This document shows positions 6,687 through 13,078 of a stretch of DNA of 17,596 nucleotides, one piece after another. Both the position numbers and the translations under genes were made by a program. The stretch lies in contig JBGTKH010000252.1 of assembly GCA_041744735.1 (NCBI GenBank), positions 1-17,596 of the forward strand, given 5' to 3'. The stretch is from JBGTKH01 sp041744735 (lineage in GTDB: Bacteria > Planctomycetota > Planctomycetia > Pirellulales > Pirellulaceae). Position 1 is the stretch's first letter, and each line of letters opens with the position of its first letter. The notes under the pieces are model-generated. The model saw nothing but the letters and a program-made list of their open reading frames with translations. It had not been told where the DNA came from and searched no databases.

Positions 6687-7388
6687 ATGCAAACTCACGA
6701 AATCGAACAGAGCGTCAGCACGGGAACGACCACACGGATTGCCAAGTTGCTGCCGGACGTCAGTAAGGGGGACAAGAAGGCGCTCGATGAATTGGTGACG
6801 ATTGCCGAGGAACGCCTATTGCGCTTGATTCGCGGTAAGAAGACTTCCTTCCCCGGCGCCGAACAGACCGGAATGATACTCTCGGACTTGTATCTGCGGC
6901 TGCGAAAAGCCGTCGAGAACCACAAGCTATCCGATCTCCAGCACCCGGCTGGTTTTTGGAAAATCGCGGCCGACAACGTGAAGTACATCCTGCTCGACAT
7001 GGCCCGGGCGCGGAAGCGAGAAAACGATCGCCGGCGCGGGCACGATGTGGGCGACGCAGCAGGTTCGACTCCAGCGGATCGCGACGACGAGCGCCCGGCG
7101 GACGAATTCCGCGGCGGCCCAATCGATCCGATCGAGGCGATTGCCGATTCGACTCGCATGGGACCAGTGTTTTGTTTACTTCGCCAGGAGGTGCTCGACA
7201 GCGTGCAACGGCTCCCCGAGCCGCACCAGACGATCATTTCGATGTACTACTACCTCGGCCTGACGCACCGGGAAATCGCGAAGATTTTGCAGCCGTCCCA
7301 GCCGCATCTGCACGAAAGGAAAGTGGGCCGCATCATCGACCAAGCCGAAGAGATGCTGCGCCCGGTGCTCGGCGGCAACGACGCATGA
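6687..7388 (+). CDS. ECF-like RNA polymerase sigma factor (sig-70_X6 type)
   Basis: 233 residues from the ATG at 6687, chosen because AGGAGG sits 6 nt upstream; an earlier in-frame start at 6639 lacks a site. Region 2 covers residues about 20-115, with SDLYLRLRKAVE and FWKIAADNVKYILLDMARAR, the block typical of the TIGR02999 (sig-70_X6) ECF subfamily that is expanded in planctomycetes. Residues about 116-155 form an acidic, low-complexity linker. Region 4 (about 165-228) carries LDSVQRLPEPHQTIISMYYY and the helix-turn-helix GLTHREIAKILQPSQPHLHE, for -35 recognition. No anti-sigma factor is adjacent. The stop overlaps an ATG that opens only an 18-codon frame; many relatives are followed by a Ser/Thr kinase, but here an IS110 transposase follows in the opposite orientation. 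Confidence 0.9.
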   Translation: MQTHEIEQSVSTGTTTRIAKLLPDVSKGDKKALDELVTIAEERLLRLIRGKKTSFPGAEQTGMILSDLYLRLRKAVENHKLSDLQHPAGFWKIAADNVKYILLDMARARKRENDRRRGHDVGDAAGSTPADRDDERPADEFRGGPIDPIEAIADSTRMGPVFCLLRQEVLDSVQRLPEPHQTIISMYYYLGLTHREIAKILQPSQPHLHERKVGRIIDQAEEMLRPVLGGNDA

Positions 7389-7591
7389 ATGGGACTCGTG
7401 CCACTTCTATGAAAATCTGTTGCGTGTCAAGGGAGTGTTGATGATTGCGGCGCGGGTTCCCAGTCTTCTATTCGAGCGTTGGCCTGGGGCCTAGCCCTCG
7501 TGGGTACTTCGAGAAGGCGAAGGTTGCCCGATCTGCTTGCGGGCGAGGCACCAGCCGGTGACGGCTGGGCCAGCCCAAGTGGCACGCGAGC
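7389..7591. other. intergenic region downstream of the sigma factor and IS110 transposase
   Basis: About 200 bp between two convergent genes. It contains a small hairpin, CCAGCC...GGCTGG (7553-7570), that resembles short planctomycete interspersed palindromes. An 18-codon frame starting at 7385 overlaps the sigma stop (ATGA) and ends at 7441; it has no recognisable content and may be the start of a gene lost downstream. One end of the IS110 element must lie near here, but this family lacks long terminal repeats and I cannot place the end. Confidence 0.45.
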
Positions 7592-8584
7592 TCACCTTCG
7601 CTTCACAGGTGTCCGTTGCAGCTTTCTTCTTTCACTCCTGGAGATCAGACGCGCCTTGAATTCTTTCCACCGCAGGACGTGTCGCGGCAGTCGTTTAGCC
7701 AACTGGATCAGGGCCGCACGTAAGTCTTCGTGGCCGGCCGGGACCAGTCCGCTATCGGCTTGTCGCTTGCCGCTGGAGGCGTTGCAGGGCGTCACGCCGC
7801 AGTACCGCGAAAGTTGCTTGCCGTTCTTGAAGCGATCGAAGCGGCCCACGACCGCCCGCAACAGCAGGGCCGTCACCAGCCCGACTCCTTCTTGTTCCAG
7901 CAGTTTCTGCACGAGCGGATCGGCTTGGGTCGCCGCCCGCATCCGTTCGTCTACCTCCTGGATCTTCTCTTGCAAGTGGCTGAGCAACGCCAACTGTTGA
8001 TCCAGGATCCAACGCGAATGCTCCGGCAAGGGCACTGCCTGCACCCACGCCAGCCAACTCTTGGTCCAGGACGTCCGCGGACACGTTTCCGCGATCACGT
8101 CCTCCTTGAGCAGCGAGCGAATCCGCAGCTTGATGTCCTTGGCGTCCGCCATCAACGACTGCCGGTAACGCACCAGATGCCGCAGTTGCCGCGTGGTCTC
8201 GTCCGCTAACCAGACCTCGGGCAAGTAATTCACGCGGATCAAGTTCGCCAAGTGCCAGGCGTCGCCGTGATCCGTCTTGTCCGGCCCCTGTTTGAGCCGA
8301 TGCACCGCGCCGGCATGCGCCAGCCGAACCGTCCACTCCGTCGCCGCCGCCAGCCGCGTGGCGAACTCCGCCGACCCCGTGCAAGCTTCCATCGCCACGC
8401 CCCGAATGCTGACGTACACCGGCTCGCGTTTCCCGTAAACATCACTCACGGCCTGGACCGCCTCGATCACCTGCCCCACGCCACTGGGCACGCTGCGGTT
8501 GCCTAACTCTTCGCCGTCCTCGCTCATCACACACACCCGAATCGTGTCGCTGTGGTAGTCCAAACCAACGTAAGCAATCACCAT
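7592..8584 (-). mobile_element. IS110-family DEDD transposase gene
   Basis: 330 residues, starting MVIAYVGLDYHSDTIRV. The N-terminal RuvC-like DEDD domain shows all four acidic residues: D9 in YVGLDYH, E66 in GVAMEACTG, and D105 and D108 in KTDHGDA. The C-terminal Transposase_20 domain shows EGVGLVTALLLRAVVGRFDR and YCGVTPCNASSGKR, where Ser270/271 are the expected nucleophile candidates. A coiled middle segment (about 195-220) separates them, as in the family. The C-terminus is odd. After RLPRHVLRWKEFKARL the protein ends in a basic tail (SERRKLQRTPVKRR) instead of the usual segment around VVxAAIANRWxRWLY, so it may have lost about 25 residues by frameshift or divergence. The transposase is probably complete in its active centre. 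It lies between two plus-strand genes in reverse orientation. Confidence 0.93.
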
Positions 8585-8820
8585 CTTCAGGTCTGTTGCT
8601 CCTGCGAGATGGGGGAAAAACCAAATTCACTCTCCCGGCAATGTAGCCGTTCGAGGAGCAACAGACTTTCATCCCCATCTGCTTCGGAGTCTTCGCAGAA
8701 GCAGTGCGAAGCGGCGAGAGGACGTTGATGGGTGAGTTCGCCGCGCGTCGAACAGTGACGGAGTGTGTTATCGATACAACGCTCGTCACGGCACTGCTTC
8801 TCCGAAGACTCCGAAGCAGT
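8585..8820 (-). ncRNA. structured leader of the IS110 element, bridge-RNA candidate
   Basis: The non-coding stretch just upstream of the transposase is densely structured. Arms 8591-8603 and 8654-8666 are a perfect 13-bp inverted repeat (GTCTGTTGCTCCT). AGATGGGG (8607-8614), inside that loop, is complementary to CCCCATCT (8673-8680) outside it, so the two stems cross as a pseudoknot. Further out, 8679-8707 and 8791-8819 form a 29-bp inverted repeat with one mismatch, enclosing a GTGACG/CGTCAC stem (8755-8760 and 8784-8789). IS110 elements encode a structured bridge RNA in the non-coding end next to the recombinase gene, so this is the place to expect one. Target- and donor-binding loops cannot be assigned by eye, and part of the structure may be ordinary planctomycete repeats. 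Confidence 0.35.
8679..8819. repeat. 29-bp inverted repeat, arms 83 bp apart
   Basis: The left arm 8679-8707 (CTGCTTCGGAGTCTTCGCAG...) and right arm 8791-8819 (ending GACTCCGAAGCAG) are reverse complements at 28 of 29 positions. Each arm can also fold on itself (CTGCTTC/GAAGCAG). It lies in the leader of the IS110 transposase and may mark one end of the element or be an independent insertion. Confidence 0.85.
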
Positions 8821-8934
8821 GGCACATTTTCGAGTTTTTTTTGTCCGAAGCGACCGGCTCGCGCCGCTATATGACTAACGAGGACGAGTGTCGTCCCGAT
8901 CGCGAGTTAAACCCTGGCTGAAATGGAGCGAACA

Positions 8935-9726
8935 ATGAAACACATCCAATTTTTAACCGTCATCGCGGCGGTCTATTGCCTCGGCGCATCTTTGCACGCC
9001 CAGTCAATCCCCGACGCATCGACGCCGAGCCTGGAGGAACGCCGACTGGTCCTCGAACAAGAACTTGAGGATTACCGTCATGATCTTGAGGCCGCACAGC
9101 GTGACTACGAATCCGCGCAGCGCGAACTGCCGAAGGCTCAGGCGGCTATCGACAGTGCGATCGCAGGCGGGCGCACGGGAGCCACCGAATTGATATGGTG
9201 GAATCAGGTGAACCGCAGGCGTGCGGAGGCTCAGCTTCGGATCGGTCAACTGCAATCACGCATTCGCGGCACCGAGGCCGAACTCTCTAGACTCGAGGTT
9301 GCAGCGCGACAAACTCGCAAGCCAGTTTCCCTGGAGACGGGCACGGCGAAGCCCGAAGTATCAACAGCCAAGCCGGGCGATCCCGTTGAGCAAGAATTCG
9401 CCAAGCTGCAAGGCAGTTGGCCGGGTATGTACCATGGTCTGAAAATTGAAGGCCGAAACGTACGTATCTACTGGCGGACCGAGGAGAATCTCTACTCCAT
9501 CGACGCGCGCATCGAACTTGACCCGGTGAAAGGCCACATGGATTTTCACTTCAACAATGGCAAAGTTGCCCGTCAATTGTACAAATGGCGAGAAGCGCAG
9601 GATGGCAAACCGTCCTTCATGGTGCAAAGCAATCTTTTCAACCCAGAGCAGCGCCCCGCCAAAGTGAAGATGCTCTGGGAGGCAGATCCTCAGGAAATCG
9701 ACATCTTCCAACGGAATCCCAACTAA
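8935..9726 (+). CDS. secreted coiled-coil protein with C-terminal globular domain
   Basis: 263 residues from the ATG at 8935, which begins an evident signal peptide (MKHIQFLTVIAAVYCLGASLHAQ, cleavage near residue 23). An ATG 12 nt earlier is possible but adds only four residues. Residues about 33-125 are charged and heptad-like (LEERRLVLEQELEDYRHDLE onward), so a long periplasmic coiled coil is expected. A Lys/Thr/Pro linker (about 128-150) leads to a C-terminal domain starting EFAKLQGSWPGMYHGLKIEG and ending EIDIFQRN. The opening LQGSW and the two-sheet look recall the planctomycete TIGR03067 lipocalin-like domain (LQGTWKV), but the match is partial and I hold it loosely. It ends 31 nt before a strong palindrome that probably stops transcription. 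Function unknown. Confidence 0.82.
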   Translation: MKHIQFLTVIAAVYCLGASLHAQSIPDASTPSLEERRLVLEQELEDYRHDLEAAQRDYESAQRELPKAQAAIDSAIAGGRTGATELIWWNQVNRRRAEAQLRIGQLQSRIRGTEAELSRLEVAARQTRKPVSLETGTAKPEVSTAKPGDPVEQEFAKLQGSWPGMYHGLKIEGRNVRIYWRTEENLYSIDARIELDPVKGHMDFHFNNGKVARQLYKWREAQDGKPSFMVQSNLFNPEQRPAKVKMLWEADPQEIDIFQRNPN

Positions 9727-9757
9727 GTGGCTCTGTCCAATGAGCGCAGTTGGAATG

Positions 9758-9787
9758 AAGCGTACGCCGTGTTCACGGCGTACGCTT
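9758..9787. terminator. 30-bp near-perfect palindrome between convergent genes
   Basis: AAGCGTACGCCGTG (9758-9771) and its exact reverse complement (9774-9787) are separated by TT. It lies in the 80-bp gap between two convergent genes, so a bidirectional terminator is a sensible reading. There is no T-run on either side, so intrinsic termination would be weak; it may equally be a repeat element. Confidence 0.5.
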
Positions 9788-9806
9788 CCGGCGTGCGGAG
9801 ACCCCG

Positions 9807-10322
9807 CTATCGGCCGACTGTCAGAGCTCGACGATATCGTACAACCGCGAGCGGAACGCCAATCGTTTCAAGCTTTGTATTCCCGTCCAAGCGAAAACCT
9901 GCAAGCCCGTAGAATCGGCGTGCACGTTGATTTCCTTTTAGCACCCACAGCGTCATTTGTTCGTAGGATTTGCCGGAAAGATCGGCGATTGAACGGGTGC
10001 AGAGACGCTGACCAATGCCGTGACCCCAGGCGTCTGGCTGGACGTAAAACGCTTGGATTTCGGCGACTGATGCGGGATCGTCATCTTCATCTCGTGTTGC
10101 CGCGAAGGCGGCAAGTCCCACAATGTCGCCGTCCGACTCGGCGACAAGCGTGTGGATGGAACCTGCTGCGATGTTCGCTGCCCATTGCTGAGCGCGCTTG
10201 GAAACGTCGAGGCTATCGAGAATGTGATTCGGAACGATCCCAACATACGCGGCGCGCCAGGAAGCAACATGAATCTGCGCGATCGCAACCGCGTCGCGTT
10301 CAACGGCGAGGCGAATTAGCAT
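9807..10322 (-). CDS. GNAT family N-acetyltransferase
   Basis: 171 residues, starting MLIRLAVERDAVAIAQIHVA, the usual opening of small GNAT enzymes. The acetyl-CoA pyrophosphate loop is clear: FYVQPDAWGHGIGQRLC (residues about 92-108), with the Q/RxxGxG pattern in WGHGIG. The later block WVLKGNQRARRFYGLAGFR (126-144) is the typical NxxAxxFYxxxGF helix. Length and layout fit a single-domain cytoplasmic acetyltransferase that transfers acetyl from acetyl-CoA to an amine; the acceptor cannot be told. It stands alone: the ketosynthase upstream on the same strand ends about 210 nt away. No clear ribosome-binding site precedes the start. The palindrome at 9758-9787 lies just past its stop. Confidence 0.92.
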   Translation of the reverse strand: MLIRLAVERDAVAIAQIHVASWRAAYVGIVPNHILDSLDVSKRAQQWAANIAAGSIHTLVAESDGDIVGLAAFAATRDEDDDPASVAEIQAFYVQPDAWGHGIGQRLCTRSIADLSGKSYEQMTLWVLKGNQRARRFYGLAGFRLDGNTKLETIGVPLAVVRYRRALTVGR

Positions 10323-10468
10323 CGGAGAATTTCAACTAATGACGTCTGTTGGGCGTCCTTGCCCGCCAACTATTTCTAATGCTGGTGGCAAACGCGTAAC
10401 GACTGATGCCGACCATGGAGGAAGCCTCGTAGTGTGATTGGTTGGCGCGGTTTGGCCGACGGAGAATT

Positions 10469-10490
10469 CGACGGCATCGGAGTGCCGTCG
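10469..10490. repeat. short hairpin downstream of the fabF-like gene
   Basis: CGACGGCA (10469-10476) and TGCCGTCG (10483-10490) form a perfect 8-bp stem with a 6-nt loop. The T-rich flank (TACTTTCTTT) is on the plus-strand side, which suits plus-strand rather than operon transcription, so a terminator role for the fab-like operon is doubtful. Confidence 0.4.
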
Positions 10491-10530
10491 TACTTTCTTT
10501 CCGGCCCTCCGCCCTCGACTCTCTCGACCA

Positions 10531-11811
10531 TCAGCCCTTATACCGGCCAGCGACGAGCGAGATGTTTTGGCCGCCGAAGCCGAAGCTGTTGTTTAGGGCG
10601 ATCTCGCACTTCGCTTCCCGCGCGACGTTGGGGATGTAATCCAAATCGCATTCGGGGTCGGGGTTCTCGTAGTTGATGGTGGGCGGCAGCACGCCGTCGC
10701 GGATGGCCATTAGGCAGACGATCAGTTCCGTCACTCCGGCCGCGGCGATCAGATGGCCCATCATGCTCTTGGTGCTGGAGACCGGCGGCGGCTTAGCACT
10801 GAAGACTTCCTTGCAAGCTTTCGTTTCCACGCGGTCGTTTACCGTGGTGCTCGTGCCGTGAGCGTTCACGTAATGGACGGCATCAGGACTGATGCCGGCA
10901 TCCGCGATGGCCATGCGCATGCAGGCAATCGCGCCGCGGCCCTCGGGGTGAATGTCGGTAATGCGATAGGCATCGGCGGTCGAGCCGTAGCCGAGAATCT
11001 CGCCGTAGATTGTGGCGCCGCGCTGCTTGGCTCGTTCCAAGTCTTCGAGAATGATCATCGCGGCGCCTTCGCCTAGGACGAAGCCGTCGCGCAAGCGATC
11101 GAATGGCCGCGAAGCTTTCGTCGGCTCGTCATTGCTGGTCGACAGGGCCGTCAGCAAATTGAAGCCGGTGACGCCGAACGGATGGATCATGCTGTGCGTG
11201 CCGCCGGAGAGCATCACGTCGGCGTCGCCGCGGCGAATGATCTCGGTCGCTTCGCCGATGGCCTGGCTGCTGGCGGCACAAGCGGTCAAGCAGTTGGCGT
11301 TCGGCCCCTGCGCGTCGAACATGCTGGCCAGATGCCCGGACGGCATGTTCGGCTCCTGCTCCAATTCGGTCATTGGATTGAGCGTTTCCAGCCCGCACTT
11401 GGTGAACCGCGCGATGTCCAGCTTGTCGCCGCCGCTGAGTGCCGCCGTCATCATGCGCGTGAACGAATTGAAATCCTGATTCCCTTCGCCGCTGCCCAGG
11501 TAAACGCCGAAGCGGGTCGGATCGAGCTGCGAATCCAAAACGCCCGACGAGTCCACCGCTTGCTTGGCCGCTCCGGCCGCGAACCGCGAGTGTCGGCCGC
11601 GATTCTTCCATATCTGGGCGTCCTCGCCGATGGCTGTGACGTCCCAGTTCTTGACTTCCGACGAAATCTTGGTGAGAAATTTGCTGGCATCGAAAATCGT
11701 GGTGTAGCCGACGCTGGACTTGCTTTCTTTCAGCGCTTGCCACATCGTTTCCACGTCGTGGCCCAAGGGATTGATGCAGCCGATGCCGGTGATAACGACG
11801 CGTCGTCTCAT
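10531..11811 (-). CDS. fabF: beta-ketoacyl-[acyl-carrier-protein] synthase II type (FabF-like)
   Basis: 426 residues, starting MRRRVVITGIGCINPLG, with GAGGT upstream. It condenses an acyl chain with malonyl-ACP in the elongation step. The thiolase-fold active site is complete: Cys178 in NCLTACAASSQAIGEA, His318 in VNAHGTSTTVND, and Lys348 and His353 in STKSMMGHLIAAAG; the C-terminal NNSFGFGGQN block is present. It has a few more residues than housekeeping FabF (about 410), mainly in the region 55-150. It is the last gene of a minus-strand group with two dehydratase-like proteins and an acyl carrier protein, so a dedicated acyl-chain pathway is likely. FabD, FabG and FabI are not in the window and would have to come from elsewhere. 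Housekeeping FabF is also possible, so the symbol marks the family rather than the role. Confidence 0.93.
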   Translation of the reverse strand: MRRRVVITGIGCINPLGHDVETMWQALKESKSSVGYTTIFDASKFLTKISSEVKNWDVTAIGEDAQIWKNRGRHSRFAAGAAKQAVDSSGVLDSQLDPTRFGVYLGSGEGNQDFNSFTRMMTAALSGGDKLDIARFTKCGLETLNPMTELEQEPNMPSGHLASMFDAQGPNANCLTACAASSQAIGEATEIIRRGDADVMLSGGTHSMIHPFGVTGFNLLTALSTSNDEPTKASRPFDRLRDGFVLGEGAAMIILEDLERAKQRGATIYGEILGYGSTADAYRITDIHPEGRGAIACMRMAIADAGISPDAVHYVNAHGTSTTVNDRVETKACKEVFSAKPPPVSSTKSMMGHLIAAAGVTELIVCLMAIRDGVLPPTINYENPDPECDLDYIPNVAREAKCEIALNNSFGFGGQNISLVAGRYKG

Positions 11812-11839
11812 AATTTGGTGACCTCACGTCGGAATTTAA

Positions 11840-11906
11840 GTAGCTGAAGTCGCCAAGACTTCAGCGATTTGCGACGAGAGTCTGAAGTCTTGGCGACTTC
11901 AGCTAC
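11840..11906. repeat. GTAGC...GCTAC element, copy 3, perfect 25-bp arms
   Basis: The arms 11840-11864 and 11882-11906 are exact reverse complements over 25 bp (starting GTAGCTGAAGTCGCCAAG) with a 17-nt spacer. It sits in the 116-nt gap between the FabZ-like and FabF-like genes, upstream of the FabF ribosome-binding site, so the operon transcript would carry a very stable hairpin there. It has the same core as the copies at 2731 and 4438. Confidence 0.92.
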
Positions 11907-11927
11907 AAAAAACATAATCTCGCCGCT

Positions 11928-12470
11928 TTAAGCCATCCCCGCCGCGTTGGCCTCTCGTTCGGCGGCCAACATTTTCTCCGGGATTTCCAGCGGGCTGCCG
12001 TCTTGTTTTCGCCCCACATCGTATAAGCCTAGCACCCTCATCATACACAGCAAGTTGGCGGGCTCGAACAGGTCGTCTCCCTCGAATCGCTCGTCGAGAT
12101 AGGCGAACATCAATTCCGCCGTGGCTTGCGGCTTCTGGCCGATGAAGCTAGTGACTCGTACGATGGCGCCATCCGGCTTGATGTCTTCCACATTGGCCGT
12201 GTATGTCAGCGTGTCGCCGGGCCGAGCCAGATCATGGAACTCGACCTTACTCAGCTTGGCCAACACGACGCGTTCCGCGAACCCGCCGTATTCCGCCACC
12301 AGCAGGCCGGCCGTTTGGGCCATGCCTTCGATGATCAGCGAGTTCGGCATCACCGGAAAACCGGGCACATAGCCGTCGATCTGCTCCTCGGCCAAGCTAA
12401 CGCTCTTGAGTGCTACCGCGCGCCGGCCGCGTTCAAACTCGACGAATCGGTCGATCCACATCCAGCGCAT
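11928..12470 (-). CDS. FabZ-like hotdog protein lacking the catalytic histidine
   Basis: 180 residues, starting MRWMWIDRFVEFERGRRAV. It aligns without gaps from the N-terminus with the FabZ-type protein upstream (MRFTLIDRIVDLKPG). FabZ (3-hydroxyacyl-ACP dehydratase) uses a His in HFPGxPxMPG and a Glu 14 residues later. Here the segment reads DGYVPGFPVMPNSLIIEGMA, so position 34 is Tyr instead of His, while Glu48 is kept. The hotdog helix (EGMAQTAGLLVAEYGG) and following strands are intact, so the fold should be sound. The C-terminal 40 residues (MMRVLGLYDV onward) extend past the usual FabZ end. It may be a non-catalytic partner of the other subunit, a thioester-binding protein, or an enzyme with altered chemistry. 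A 172-nt gap with a nested repeat separates it from the acyl carrier protein gene. Confidence 0.87.
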   Translation of the reverse strand: MRWMWIDRFVEFERGRRAVALKSVSLAEEQIDGYVPGFPVMPNSLIIEGMAQTAGLLVAEYGGFAERVVLAKLSKVEFHDLARPGDTLTYTANVEDIKPDGAIVRVTSFIGQKPQATAELMFAYLDERFEGDDLFEPANLLCMMRVLGLYDVGRKQDGSPLEIPEKMLAAEREANAAGMA

Positions 12471-12485
12471 GACACCCGCCGCTCA

Positions 12486-12618
12486 CTAGTGCTTGGTCAA
12501 AGCTTAGTTTTAGGGTTGGCCAACTTCGTGGCGTAAGCTTCCAGCTTGCGTTTCTGGGACGAAATCGGATTGGCAAGCAGGATGCTTACCCCACTTTTTA
12601 ACTTTGAAGGAGCACTAG
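12486..12618. repeat. nested inverted repeat element, MITE-like
   Basis: The outer arms 12486-12502 (CTAGTGCTTGGTCAAAG) and 12602-12618 match as reverse complements at 14 of 17 positions. Inside them lies a second pair, 12528-12549 (GTGGCGTAAGCTTCCAGC...) and 12573-12594, matching at 19 of 22. The whole 133 bp fills most of the gap between the acyl carrier protein and FabZ-like genes. There is no coding capacity and no flanking direct repeat that I can see. Confidence 0.75.
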
Positions 12619-12642
12619 CCCTTTCGAATCGCGCAGTTTGGC

Positions 12643-13038
12643 TTAGCTCGTCGCGCCGACTTTGGTTTCAATATACCGGCAGAGGTCGCTGACGGTCAGC
12701 AAATTCCCGAACTCCTGCACGACCGGATTGGCCGAGAACTTGGTCAAATCCGCAAACGGCATCCGCTTCTTCAGCTCTTCGACGCCGGCGTCGGTCACAC
12801 GGCCGTCCTGCACGTACTCGGCGTTGGTCAGAATGTCTTCGGGAAACAATTCGGACCGCGGAATTTCGATGCCGAACGATTTTTCCAGGCGGAACACAAT
12901 GTCGAGAAAATCAATCGACTCGGCCCCCAAATCGCCCACCATGGTGGCTTGAGGGGTTACTTCATCGTCGTCGACGCCCAGCGCGTCGACCAAGGCGGTC
13001 TGGATCTTTTCAAAGACTTCGTCTTTCGTCGGGGGCAT
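12643..13038 (-). CDS. long-form acyl carrier protein
   Basis: 131 residues with GGAG 11 nt upstream. Residues 7-62 read as a normal acyl carrier protein: VFEKIQTALVDALGVDDDEV, then LGAESIDFLDIVFRLEKSFG. Ser41 is the expected 4'-phosphopantetheine site, in an ESI rather than the usual DSL context. Ordinary bacterial ACPs are about 80 residues; here about 45 extra residues (from FPEDILTNAEYVQDGRVTDA to SANPVVQEFG) are inserted before the last helix (LLTVSDLCRYIETKVGA). This points to a specialised carrier that works with the dehydratase and ketosynthase genes on either side, not the housekeeping AcpP. It starts 40 nt after the dehydratase stop. Modification by a phosphopantetheinyl transferase encoded elsewhere is assumed. 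Confidence 0.92.
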   Translation of the reverse strand: MPPTKDEVFEKIQTALVDALGVDDDEVTPQATMVGDLGAESIDFLDIVFRLEKSFGIEIPRSELFPEDILTNAEYVQDGRVTDAGVEELKKRMPFADLTKFSANPVVQEFGNLLTVSDLCRYIETKVGATS

Positions 13039-13078
13039 TTTCGCTCAATCTCCAATGGGACTTACAGTACTTTCGCCG

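Noticed and set aside
7479..8000. Plus-strand frame of 173 codons across the transposase end
   Set aside because: Most of it is antisense to the DEDD transposase, and its first part shows no recognisable protein sequence.
9740..10339. 199-codon plus-strand frame
   Set aside because: It is antisense to the clear GNAT gene, Arg-rich and of low complexity, without family motifs.
11840..11906. Target-site duplication around this inverted element
   Set aside because: The flanks (GGAATTTAA and AAAAAACAT) share no direct repeat, unlike the copy at 13713-13784.
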